DNA from: Pocillopora verrucosa
Lineage: Eukaryota; Cnidaria; Anthozoa; Scleractinia; Pocilloporidae
DNA: 64,000 nucleotides
NCBI RefSeq assembly: GCF_036669915.1
Contig: NC_089316.1
Span: forward strand, 23,047,997 to 23,111,996
Direction of reading: 5' to 3'
Positions 1 through 10,029 of the stretch are shown piece after piece. The translations under genes and the position numbers were made by a program. Numbering within the stretch: position 1 is the first letter of the stretch; each line of letters begins with the position of its first letter. Below the pieces are notes generated by a model. It was not told where the DNA came from and did not search any database. It saw only the letters and a list, made by a program, of their open reading frames with translations.

Positions 1-782
1 ATCTCATTCACTGCATTCGGTCGCTATTAACTTATTCTATCCTCACCTTAACTCCTGTGAAAATGTGATTTGCCCCTGAAGTGTGTAACAAAACGGTGCA
101 CTTGGTAACACGAGCAGTATTGAAGAAGCTGAATATGAGCTCATCGAACTCGAAACAGAAAATCGTGTCATTGCTTATCTCGTGATCCATGATTCTATTT
201 TGTAGCGATGCTGTTTCACTATTTATACGCCAAGTTTGGACAGGACCTCATATTACATTTTTTAACTTTTCATTTTCATTAATTCGGAGTGTAGCACAAT
301 GATATAAACATGCTATTTTTTTTTAGTATACTTATTTTTTGCTGATGTGATGGTCGTTAAACCATCGCCTGCTTAGGGTGATCGAAGGGCGCTGGACTGC
401 CATACGAGAGGTCTTGACAGGACAGGGAAAAATGAGACACACATACTGAACGCATAGTGAAGGAAATTTTCTTATTTAAGATGCAGGCGATTTGTCAGCC
501 TGGAAACTTGACAATTTTTTTAGGAAAAGTTGACCAATAGAGCTTTAATTCGACGGGTGAGAGAAAAGAAATGACCTAAGGCGAAATTTAGCAAAAAGTT
601 ATTAATAATAATAATAATAATATTTAATACTTATATTGCGCTTTTTCTATAAAAATACTCAAAAGCGCATTACAATATCATTAAAAACTAAATTAAAACC
701 AGTAAAATTACTCGGTAAAATTACAATATTACAATATTAACATTACAATATTAAAAATAATAAAAATAAATAAATAAATAAT
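1..782. other. Non-coding stretch with small AAT microsatellite
   Basis: No gene is supported here. An (AAT)n tract lies at about 601-622 and AT-rich simple sequence (TTACAATATTA, AATAAATA) at about 715-782. The missing downstream RFC1 exons (Walker B and C-terminal domain) are not found here, so that gene is truncated or continues beyond the window. Confidence 0.6.
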
Positions 783-1187
783 CTAACTAAAAGCCTTTTT
801 AAATAAATATGTTTTAACAGAGCGTTTAAAAGAGTCGATTGATGTTTCCTGTCTAATTGGCAGAGGAAGACTGTTCCATAAAAAGGGGGCAGCCATCGAT
901 AACGCGCGATCTCCCAAGGTCTTCTTCGTTCTTAGCTGAGGTCTTTCTAACAATATACCATTATTGTTACGGCGTAGTTGGTAACGTGAGACCGGTAAGA
1001 CAGAGACAAGATCCTTAAGATAGCTAGGCGCAACACCGTGAAGAATCTTAAATGTAACAAGGAGAATCTTAAAATCTACGCGCGAGCGCACTGGTAGCCA
1101 GTGGAGTTCTCTTAGCAAAGGAGTAACGTGACAATACTTATAGCGAATACGACCAAAAATACAAGGAAAATGACATCTGAAATCCAA
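783..1187 (-). mobile_element. 3' fragment of a non-LTR retrotransposon (C-terminus of reverse transcriptase ORF)
   Basis: The minus-strand reading frame has the motif order typical of the end of CR1/L2-type reverse transcriptase ORFs: LHWLPV, FKIL..TFKILHG.APSYL, a basic L.RTK segment, GDRA.S.AAP.LWNSLP, and a terminal SF K..LKT.LF-like block. Only the last 120 or so residues are present; the catalytic reverse-transcriptase core and the endonuclease are absent, as in 5'-truncated LINE copies. The first residues of the open frame do not match the family and are probably unrelated. The clade assignment (CR1/L2-like) is from motif memory. Confidence 0.8.
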
Positions 1188-1275
1188 TAAATTAACTACA
1201 GAGGAAAATCAGTTTAGTAAGACTGGAGAATTCATGAAGTATCTTTAATAATATCAAAGACATTCCAAATCTTAC

Positions 1276-1515
1276 AGAAATTTGACAACCTGTCAGAAAG
1301 CCATCCATGGTTTTATTGTTCAGTGACTGAGAAATGTGTTCTTCCAAGGTCTTTTTGCTTCGTGTGCCACTGGCATTCATTTCAATGTACGTAAAAACCC
1401 AGCTCTTCACAAACCAGGGTACATGTAGCTGTTGTTGTTTTTCCAACTCCTGGGGAACCGGACAGAAGAGCTGCCATAAAGGACGACCCATCTTGGTCTT
1501 TGTTGTAAAAGAAAG
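1276..1515 (-). pseudogene. RFC1: RFC1-like exon with Walker A (AAA+ ATPase) and frameshift
   Basis: Reads DGSSFMAALLSGSPGVGKTT, the P-loop of RFC1 (usually GPPGVGKTT), then LVCEELGF. A fifth T in the run at 1393-1397 shifts the frame to a stop, while the next frame continues TYIEMNASGTRSKKTLEE, clearly the following RFC1 segment. The normally invariant NASD is NASG here, and two extra residues lie just after the P-loop. The acceptor (TGCACAG) and a donor (GTAAGA at 1275-1270) are intact. The substitutions besides the frameshift favour real decay over a sequencing slip. Confidence 0.8.
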
Positions 1516-1779
1516 CTGTGCAAAATAAAAAGGTTTAAAACTGTGATTCCACTACTAACATACTAACTACATGTATAAGTGACTGTCGAGTAAAATAAAT
1601 TCATAAAAGTTCATAAGTTACAGCTGTTTAAAAAATTGTATCTCTGAATGTGGGAATTAAGAAACAATCTGGATTCAATGTGAAAGGTATTTAGCCAACA
1701 GCTAGACGACATTCGCGTTACAACTCAATTTAAGGTCTTATGTAAAATATCTGTTGATTAAGGTTAGGTTCATCCACTG

Positions 1780-1978
1780 AACCCTTTTACTTCAAACAGC
1801 TCACTAGTACTTCTTACTGTCTGCCATAAAATTTTTATGATTTGGATAATTTGGTATTGGATCAACTAATTATCCCCAGATTGATATTTTTCTATATTCT
1901 CATTACTTATCTGATTGATATTGTATTGATATTGTAAGGAGAAATCCTGTCTTGGTCACTCATGTGAGATAAAGGGTT
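1780..1978 (-). mobile_element. piggyBac-type MITE, family 1 (diverged copy)
   Basis: About 200 bp ending AAAGGGTT, inner blocks shared (in reverse) with the copies at 5355-5552 and 13978-14517: CTTACTGTCTGCCAT, TTGGTATTGGATCAACTAAT, GATATTGTAAGGAGAAATC. Lies in an RFC1-like intron. Confidence 0.65.
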
Positions 1979-2032
1979 GGATGTAAAGTCAGCACAAGAG
2001 CCACAGGTCTAACCTTGCCTATGCTTACTTAA

Positions 2033-3601
2033 CCCATTGACATCCGATGCGCCCTCATGCGCCCAGAAATAAAACCCCTCTGAAATTCCAATGCGCCCTC
2101 ATGCGCCCTGTCAAAATTGGCTTGTTTTGATTGGCTGTAGCTTAGAAACAAAACTCCCCTGGGTATTGAAAAGCAGTGAAACGTGACATGCAAAAATAAG
2201 CTTTCGTTTGAGACCAAACTCACTATTACACGTTTACCGTGCGATTTTTTGCGAATTTTTCAAAAATATGTCGTGGTCTTAGACATGGCTTCTGGAAGAA
2301 TTGATGAAAGTTAATTTTCATCCGATGAAGAGCAAGAAGTCTTCGCTGGATTTATCATCGAAGAAATTGAAAAAAGCGACAAGCTCGTCAGGCACAGCAT
2401 GAACAAAACTTGCTTCGAAATGTGGATGACGAGATGGAAGACTTTTTCGACCTACGGTCGCAAGAAAGGGGAAGCGATTCCGATGTTGAGCTATACGCTA
2501 GTGAAGAGTAAGAAGAAAGCGACGCTAGTAGTGATGAAGAATCTGCCGCAGAAGAAAGCCGACAAAATGCTCTTCAATGGTCTAGCTAATTGCAACAAAT
2601 TAATGTTGAGGAATTCTCCATTCGTCGTGGCCCGACCAGAGATCTCGGAGAAAATGCAACTGCCAAAGATTTCTTTAATGTATTTATCGACGATGCTTAC
2701 ATTGACGAAGACGTCCGATACACCGTTGCGTACGCTCGTTCGAAAGGGGATCGATCGTTCACATCTACCCAAGCGGAAATTTCAGCGTATCTCGGGCTAA
2801 ACATTCTCATTGGAATCCATGAACTTCCTCAGCTGGCAATGTACTGGGATTCTGACGAGTTTGTTGGAGTTGATTGCTTAAAAAAACGATCCCAGAGCAC
2901 CGCTTCATGACTCTCGGAAAATATTTACATCTTGCTGACCCGACCGCAGAAGACCGAAACGATCTCCTCTGCAAAGTTTGCCCCCTTGTAACTCGCTTGG
3001 AGCAAAAGTTTGCCTAAGCGAAGAAAATATATGCATTGTTCAAAGTGAAACTTTTCATTTAGGCGTAAAAATTGGTTTGTTCTTGCTCATGACTCGCAAA
3101 AAGTAATTTTATAGCTGCGCCTTGTGACGTGTCGCGATGTCGCTATGGCGGGCAAATTCAAAATTGACCCGCGTTAGAAAGTTTAGGATTCCTTTTGTTG
3201 AGGAGGAATTTGCGATCTGTCTTTTGGTGTTGTATTTGAGGGAAAGCTTTTTACATGATTCTGATGGAATAAGAGTGCAAAAGAGAGTCATCATACTGAT
3301 AAATACTTTCAAAGCTGAAGGCAACCTAGCCAATGACTCGCTGTACATCATGAAGTTGAATCCGTTCTCTAGCTTTAGAATTTTTTTTGAGAGAGCCTGA
3401 TGCTCAAATTGAAAATAAAATTTGACAGGGGGAAAGTATATTATTTAATATGCAACTTTGTGCAGTTTCCCTTCAGTAGAGTGAAATGAAGACATTAAAA
3501 TCTTTAAATATTTTGGCAGTGGTCTGTGTGTTCACTGTGGCAGCCATTTTCTCTGGAATTTCAGGGGGTGGTCTGAGCTCTAAGGTGTGGGGCTCGATGG
3601 G
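2033..3601 (+). mobile_element. piggyBac-like DNA transposon, 1.57 kb, internally deleted
   Basis: Flanked by TTAA at 2029-2032 and 3602-3605, the piggyBac target-site duplication. Terminal inverted repeats start CCCATTGAC and CCCATCGAG (read inward), the CCC being typical of the family. Just inside the left end the unit ATGCGCCCTCATGCGCCC occurs twice (about 2046 and 2090), a subterminal repeat. Inside is a degenerate transposase (separate entry). The element lies in the RFC1-like intron between the LLWVDKY and Walker A exons. Confidence 0.85.
2286..3017 (+). pseudogene. piggyBac transposase remnant (N-terminal and early DDE region)
   Basis: One frame reads an acidic N-terminus (SSDEEQEVFAGF; MEDFFDLRSQERGSDSDVEL), then the characteristic piggyBac start of the DDE_Tnp_1_7 domain: DFFNVFIDDAYIDE, AEISAYLGLNILIGIHELPQ, MYWDSDEFVGVD, then IPEHRFMTLGKYLHLAD and LLCKVCPLVTRLEQKFA. 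Internal stops and frame changes occur (TAA after GRIDES, TAA after ASEE, TAA after WSS, and a frame change around 2430 and 2880). The open part ends at 3017, so most of the catalytic domain is missing. It cannot encode an active enzyme. Confidence 0.85.
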
Positions 3602-4194
3602 TTAATTTCAGTAGCATCAGGTGACTAGGAGAATTGCTACTCCCCCCCCCCCCCCAGAAAGGTCCCCCAAACTTTTTCATCTGCTTTCTCCAACAGTTTG
3701 CCTGAACCGTTTGCATACTTGCCTGAAGAGAAGTTACATGTACATGTATTTGAGGGAAAAGCATCTTGACAATCAATGTGTACTCACATTTAGAGGCTAG
3801 TTTCTTTCTATTCTTTTCCCAGTCTCTCAGCCAGTTCATCAGCTTTCTCATGTTGCTCGTATCACCATGCTGACCAATAATCTGCTTCACTGCCCAAGGC
3901 TGATATTTGTCTACCCATAACAGACTTGGTTCTTCTGCACAAAAAAAAATTACCTTTACTGTTAAAATCTTGTTTAGATTAAAAAAATAAAGCAACAAAA
4001 AACAAAAAAACTGTACTTTCTTGCAACTCAATTTAAGTAACACAAACAAGTCTACAGGTGGAAGTACAGTAAAATGATCCAACAGATGAACCTAAAGGTG
4101 GAATTTAAGGTGGTGGTAAAACTGACGTGTGGGTGACTGTACAGAGGAGAACAAGAAGAATAAGTGACAGATAGAAAGACAGTAATTGGTAGAA

Positions 4195-4212
4195 TGAACA
4201 TACACAAAAGAG

Positions 4213-4245
<33 letters not shown>

Positions 4246-4550
4246 TGAGTGACACCATAAATTAAGTAGATGGAAGAAGGGAAATAAGGATGAACAAATT
4301 ATGTTATCAGTTGCACACTAGCCTATGGCTCCTATGACAATTTACTGGTACATGTATATCACACACATGCACATCAGTAACTTTAATGCAAAGTCATGTA
4401 CAGTACTTGTATGCACACAAGAAAAATTATATTCACTAAGTGTACACAAAAGAGCAGACAGACAGACAGACAGACAGACTGAGTGACACCGTAAATTAAG
4501 TAGATGGAAGAAGGGAAATGAGGATTAACAAATTATGTGATCAGTTGCAC
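4195..4550. repeat. Local duplication containing (GACA)n microsatellites
   Basis: Two copies (about 4195-4316 and 4440-4550) share TACACAAAAGAGCA, a (GACA) array of about 7 and 6 units, CTGAGTGACACC, AAGTAGATGGAAGAAGGG and ATCAGTTGCACA, with a few substitutions. They are separated by about 125 bp of unrelated sequence. Confidence 0.85.
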
Positions 4551-4943
4551 AAAAAAAAACAACAACAAAAACAACAACAACAAAGAAATCACAGGTTTCT
4601 TGCCAAGTAATGTTTAGCTATTCAAGGAAGGAAATACAACCTTAAACCAGTTAAAAAGGTCTTTTAACAAAGAAGCATTTAATGAACTCCACAGTATAAG
4701 TTTATGCTCATGGAAAAAAAACTCTTTTAGAAGCCAACAACAAAAAGAAAATTTTTCAGTTCTTGTTAGTTTGCTGTTCAATGAATCATGTTAATTTATG
4801 CAAATTTGTGACAAGTTTCCCAGGTGTATTTGCAGTAAGCTGCACCCGGATTTGTTATAAAAATTTAGGGAAAAGGTGCAGTGTATATGTTTATGTTCAC
4901 AGTTCTTTTTTTTCCCTCTTTTGAGCTGTGCATTACAATGTAC

Positions 4944-5122
4944 CTTGGAAAGTTTACTCTTCCAGGATCCTGTCCCACAACAACTTGACTCTTTTTCTTG
5001 CTCACTGATTGGGCAACTTTTCCACCATATCTTTGAATCAGATCTGCTGCCTCCTCTCTCTCAATACTTTCCAAGATTCCTGTAATAACAAATGTCAGTC
5101 CATTCAAACAGTTTTCCACTTC
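4944..5122 (-). pseudogene. RFC1: RFC1-like exon with N-terminal half of the BRCT domain
   Basis: Reads LNGLTFVITGILESIERE followed by AADLIQRYGGKV, the start of the RFC1 BRCT domain that binds 5'-phosphorylated DNA ends. The acceptor TTTTTAG precedes GAAGTGGAAAAC. The donor is either GTACAT (exon end 4944) or GTAAAC a few bases earlier. The next BRCT exon, which should complete the fold (TKII.E..L.N.I-type sequence), was not found in the roughly 1 kb before the LLWVDKY exon; that interval is filled by the duplicated GACA microsatellite. Confidence 0.78.
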
Positions 5123-5354
5123 CTAAAAATTATATTATCAAGTGCATGCATAATTTAAGATATGCAGACAAATAATTAATTCTTCCCTTGAAGGCCTCTT
5201 AATACTGTCCAAACTGAAAAGTTATAAATGGTGAAAAATGAAAAAAAACTCTGTAGATACACCATAAACATTTCAGATCATTGTCAGCATCTGCACACCC
5301 ACCCCTCCCCTAACTCAACAACCATCAACTGCTTACAAGTAAGGGTTAATGTGG

Positions 5355-5556
5355 GCTTTAACTCCCATGAGTGACCAAGACAGAACTTCTCCTTACAATA
5401 TCAATACAATATCATGCAGACAAGTGATGAGAATAAATAATCAAGCAGGGGATTATTAGTTGATCCAAGACCAAATTCTCCAAACTAACATTACAAGAAT
5501 TGTATGACAGACAGTAAGGAGAATTACTATTGACATCTCAGAAGTAAAAGGGTTAA
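5355..5556 (+). mobile_element. piggyBac-type MITE, family 1
   Basis: Starts near CTTTAACTCCCATGAG and ends AAAAGGG + TTAA (5553-5556). Contains GTGACCAAGACAGAACTTC, AATATCAATACAATATCA, GACAAGTGATGAGAATAAA, GTTGATCCAAGACCAAATTC and CAGACAGTAAGGAGAATTAC, all shared with the copy at 13978-14517. Confidence 0.75.
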
Positions 5557-5699
5557 AGCATGCATTTTACAATTTTTTCGTGTAAACTTTATCTGCAGAT
5601 TTTCCAAATAAGCCTTAATTCTAATAATCTTCATTTTCCTTTGTCTTGCATCTCTCATTAAAATTTGAAAGGATGGAAAACAAACCAGAAAGAGGTTTG

Positions 5700-5905
5700 A
5701 GAGATAATATGATTAAACTACCAGAAGAGGTTAACATGTAACTTCTCACGAGAATATCCATAAATTACCCAGCAAACAGGTAATGAGAATATTAAAACTC
5801 ATCAGGCACAGGTAGTTGTGTTATAATGATCTAACAAATTCTCATTATTAATTTACAGAAAAATGTGTAGCAGATAGAAGGGAGAATTAACAATCAGATC
5901 TTGGT
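5700..5905 (+). mobile_element. MITE, family 2
   Basis: Shares AACATGTAACTTCTC, AGAATATCCATA, GATCTAACAAATTCTC and GGGAGAATTAACAATCAGAT with copies at 8800 and 12602. The ends are degraded here. It is adjacent to the RFC1-like GSKEIP exon. Confidence 0.6.
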
Positions 5906-8797
5906 CTGTGAAACCTACCTAAGGGATTTCCTTTGAACCAAGTGTCCAAGGACCATCTCTTGCCATAAAACCACAGTAGCCAGATTTTTTCTTTTCCAAT
6001 GAGGGTGGAACTTCATCCACTTCCTCTGATTTTGACACCTTTGGTGTTCCTTTGATTGGAGTTTCGTTATTGACATCTTTTTTATCCTTTTTCGGAGTAA
6101 CAATTTTCTTTGGACTTAGTTTTGAGTCTTTAGCTGGAGTTTCTGGAACTGTGGCAGCTTTGGCAGCCAGTTTGCCAGCAGGAGTTGTCTTTGGTACTTC
6201 CTGAAAAGTCCATGAATAAAATTTGAAGTGAACAAAAGTTACATGTATATCAAACATTCTAACAGCCAAGAGTTGTCCTCACAAGGCAAGAGTTGTCCCA
6301 AATAGGAATGTTGATAGTAAAAGACACTGCTGCTTTGAAAAATGGAGACAAAGTGGCAGCATCTTCCTGGATTGTCAAAGTTAAAATCACCAAGAATGTA
6401 CCTTAAAGTTTTGTCACCACTGTAACTGTTTAGTGTAAATTCTAGGTACAGTAATGGTAGTATTTTGAGTGGTTATAGTACTGAAAGTAATGTTTTGTTG
6501 CAAGTATTGTAAGCAATGTGCATCTGAGTAAAAACCATCCAATTTCATAGTGGAACAGGTTTACATAATTATACAACTGACATGTACCACCAGTTAACAA
6601 GTTTGAGTAAGCTTTTAGATCTTATGCAAAGCCAAATTTAGTCATAAAATGTTACTGTTTCATCTTAAAGTACCTTATTCAAGTGCTTAAAGATACATAC
6701 CATACACATGCAATCATATCAGATCCAATCAATTCTAGTATCAGGGTAGCACGTTTAAGCATTAATAGTACTGATTAATTTTGGAACAACAAAGGATGGT
6801 GATCAAAAGGCTTACAAACCTTTTTTTTTTCTCAGGGGAAGACTCTTTAACCTCAGACTTTGATTCTGGGAGGTCTTCCTTTCTTTTCTTTGATGGTTGC
6901 TCTGTTGTGTGATGGTTGACATTACCATTTTCTCTTCCTTCTTTTTCTCTCCCATTTTTTTACTCTTCTTTTCTATTCACTTTGGAGTCTTCATTTCCTT
7001 CAGACTCATCAGATCTCTATTGGAAATGAAAACAAAAAATAATTATTGATGGTTCTATAGGGAATCAAGGTATAATCATTAAGTGGGCTGAGCTCTGGAT
7101 CAAGCTTAAAATTTAACCTCTCAAGAGTGATCAATTTTCTAATGTCTCTTAACAATACTAATTCACTGTCAAACAGCAATTTAAAGAGAAGAAAGAAAAT
7201 CATCAGACCAGAAGATATTGTTTGAGTGAACACCATATTCTCAAAGATATTGTCATAACACTTGTGTGACAGAAAGCAAAGAGAACTGATTTAAATATCT
7301 TAGAGGTGAAAGGAATTATCCCTTTAAGGGGACCCATGGTATCATTTTTGCCAAAACTATTCCTCAATTGGTCACTACACATTAATTTTGTGACATGGTA
7401 ATTGTGTTCACTGTAGTTCATCCTGATATAACTATTACAGATTGGCAACGGGTCTACAAGGAATGTTTGATTAAGCCCAAAAATTAACATGTGATGCACG
7501 AATTTTATGGAAAGGCAAGATATGGTGAGGTTTAAAGTTTTCCCTGTTCAATGCATGATGCATGAAGTACTGTTAAAAATACACAGGATGCCTGATTTTT
7601 TCTTAAAAAAAAAAGAAAATTGTGGGCAAAACAAGTGTTGTTAGTTAGTTAGTTATTCACCTGTTTTCTCTTTTGGCAAATGTTTTCCTGGATTCCCTTT
7701 CAACTGGAGTAGAACCAAAGAAATCAAGAGCAGAAGTTGCTTTTTCCTCTTTACGTTTGACTGGACTGAAGCAGGAAAAACAATCCATGTGTTAAACATT
7801 TTAGTTCTACAACAATGTTACATTAAATTCACTCTTGATGGCTCAGTGTAACACTAATCAATAATGTTTTTTTCCTTTCTTCTTCCTCTTCTGATTTTCG
7901 TTTGGTTTTTTGTTTCCAGGCAATGTCATCATCTTCACTGCTTGATAACATCTGCCCAGTAAATTAACAATTACATATTTTCATTCACACAAATGTTAGA
8001 TCAATGTGGTTCAGTGACAACAAAGAACAAAATTGGATAAAATCAAGGGGGGTGTTGTTCCTCGGAGCACAACTTTCTAACAAGACATTTTCTTTCAGCT
8101 CTGAAAATCAAGAGAAGACACCAGGTGTAGAAACTAATCCCCCTCTGCACAGCTATCCATATAATTTTAACTTTCACATAGATCATGCAAATGAAAAAGG
8201 TGTAAGCTCCAGTTAAAAGGTAATTGCAAGTATGTTCTTATGCCAGCTGTATTCCAAAATCGTCAAGTTAATTGCTCTTTCATCAAGTGACCCATGTTTG
8301 CTATGTTATTAGTATTGTCTGTGTTATACATAATATTATTTCTTGTTATTTGTATTTCCTGTTATTTCCAATCTCGTAATTAGTCGTTCCGTTCTTGATG
8401 TATTATGTTTGTAATACTTTACTTTGAAACCACTGGCAATGGCATGTAAATAGAAGAGTTCAGTCAAATTGTCAGGAAATTAAACTCCTCTAAAACTTAT
8501 TGCTGGTGTGTTGGTTATACCAGGCTTATGGAAAAAATAGTCTGGGTAAAGTGAAGTCTCAAGGTTTCTTTATCAATTACCTTTCAAGTTAATCAACAAT
8601 TTCATTTTCCCTTCAGTCAGGATAAATGAAAATTAACCAGTACTTGTCAAAATCGTGAAATAAGCATTAGTATTACATACTGCAACTGCTCTGCAGACTT
8701 GATAAGCTGCAGTTTGAATAAATTAGTAGGGAATGCTAATATCCAAGATATTTTGAACTTGAGTGAAATCTAGGTGGCAGTGTATCACAACACACTG

Positions 8798-9305
8798 TTT
8801 AACCCTTAAACTCTCAGACATAATTAACATGTAACTTCTCCCTAGAATATCCATACAATATCCAACAAAGGAGTAATGAAAAAGTTGTGATCTTGATCTA
8901 AGACAAAATTCCTAAGACAAATGTGACCATGAAAGGCAAAACAGACACTAACAGTTATCTGTTCAAATGGGTAAACCGTTCGTTATCCATTCAAATGACT
9001 AAAAAGATCCGTTCAAAGTGTTCGACAAACCATTTGAACGGTTTGCATATAATGTCTGAAATAAATTACCATCTGTTCGAAGTATTGTGACATCTGTTTG
9101 AATGTTCAAATAATTTATTCACCCATTTGAATGGTCAGGCAAACCGTTTGAATGTTTCAAGGACCATTTGTTAACTGTTTGTCATCCATGCAGTTTGCCA
9201 TTCAAACAGTTTTCTGTTATAGTCCATTCTGCCTTTCAGGATCACAACTGTACAAGGAAATGTGCAATAACTAGAGGGGAGAATTAGCAAACAGATCTTG
9301 GGAAT
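8798..9305 (+). mobile_element. MITE, family 2, split by a nested insertion
   Basis: The left part (8798-8920) begins TTTAACCCTTAAACTCTCAG and includes CATGTAACTTCTCCCTAGAA. The right part (9248-9305) resumes with GTACAAGGAAATGTGCAATA and GAGGGGAGAATTAGCAA. Between them lies a separate 327-bp element. Confidence 0.7.
8921..9247. mobile_element. Nested short element with imperfect inverted ends and many TTTGAACGG motifs
   Basis: The ends read TGTGACCATGAAAGGCA and, on the other strand, TGTGATCCTGAAAGGCA: an imperfect terminal inverted repeat. The interior is an unusual run of about a dozen diverged copies of ATTTGAACGG/CCGTTCAAAT in both orientations. No coding sequence. Inserted into a family 2 MITE, so it is younger than that MITE. 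Confidence 0.65.
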
Positions 9306-10029
9306 TTAAGGACGAAGACAAAATTGCTTCATTTTACAACCCTATTTAAGATAAAAACAAAAGGTAAAACACTGTAACTTACTGTACCTAACCTGACATA
9401 CTCCAACAGACTATTGAAAATTACACCTACAAAGTTAGTTAACACACAGTACCACCCCATTTCTCACATTCCAGTCCAGAAAGATATCTTGGTTAAAACA
9501 TGTTGTAAAATTATCTACCATGTGCTGAATAAAAGATTCAAGACAAAGGAAATTTTACCATGTATGGCAATAAATACCAATTTTGGCGAAATAAGGTGTT
9601 CTCCCGCCCCCCTCCCCGAGAAGATAGATGGGAATGTGAATTGCACCCGAGTATATAGACACACATGTACATGATGATCGATTCAGTCAGACAGGGGCTG
9701 TGATATGGGCAGATCTTTTCTCCGTCACCTCTGAAGTCGAATTCCCTGATAACACAAATAGCTTTCTCTTTCAAATGCTACAACATTATCCATTACTTAC
9801 CTTGCTTTTCGTTCGGCTCTTTCCTACATCTTGTTTCGATAATGACTTCGTAGTAGAATCTTTGCCGCGCTTATTTTCTACTTTCTTTTTTCTACACTCT
9901 CAGACATTTCGAGCCATCTTTGAAAATCTCCTGTACTTTAGTCAGCGGCCAACCTACCTAGCTAGCTTCCAGACTCCTGCTATTTCTCTTCCGAGAAAGA
10001 CAATAGGTCCTAAGATAAACATAATCTAA

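Larger units (their letters stand above)
1276..9917 (-). pseudogene. RFC1: RFC1-like gene (replication factor C large subunit), broken and incomplete
   Basis: RFC1 is the large subunit of the clamp loader that places PCNA on DNA. Recognisable minus-strand exons are 9801-9917 (basic, possible first exon), about 7870-7951 (acidic-basic SSSEDDD), 7661-7765 (ALDFFG, like the RFC1 PCNA-binding segment), 5919-6200 (Lys-rich linker ending GSKEIP), 4944-5122 (first half of BRCT), 3788-3934 (LLWVDKYQP..IIGQ) and 1276-1515 (Walker A). Lesions: TGA five codons after the putative ATG (9900-9902); TAG as the last codon of the GSKEIP exon (5919-5921) where relatives have Lys; one extra T in the Walker A exon (run at 1393-1397) leading to a stop; no exon for the second half of BRCT; no exons after Walker A. 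Each splice site named is GT-AG. A working copy elsewhere is expected because RFC1 is essential. A genuine gene with sequencing errors remains possible. Confidence 0.72.

Noticed and set aside
4052..4258. Minus-strand ORF with Leu-Ser-Val-Cys repeats
   Set aside because: Encoded by the (GACA)n microsatellite read on the other strand.
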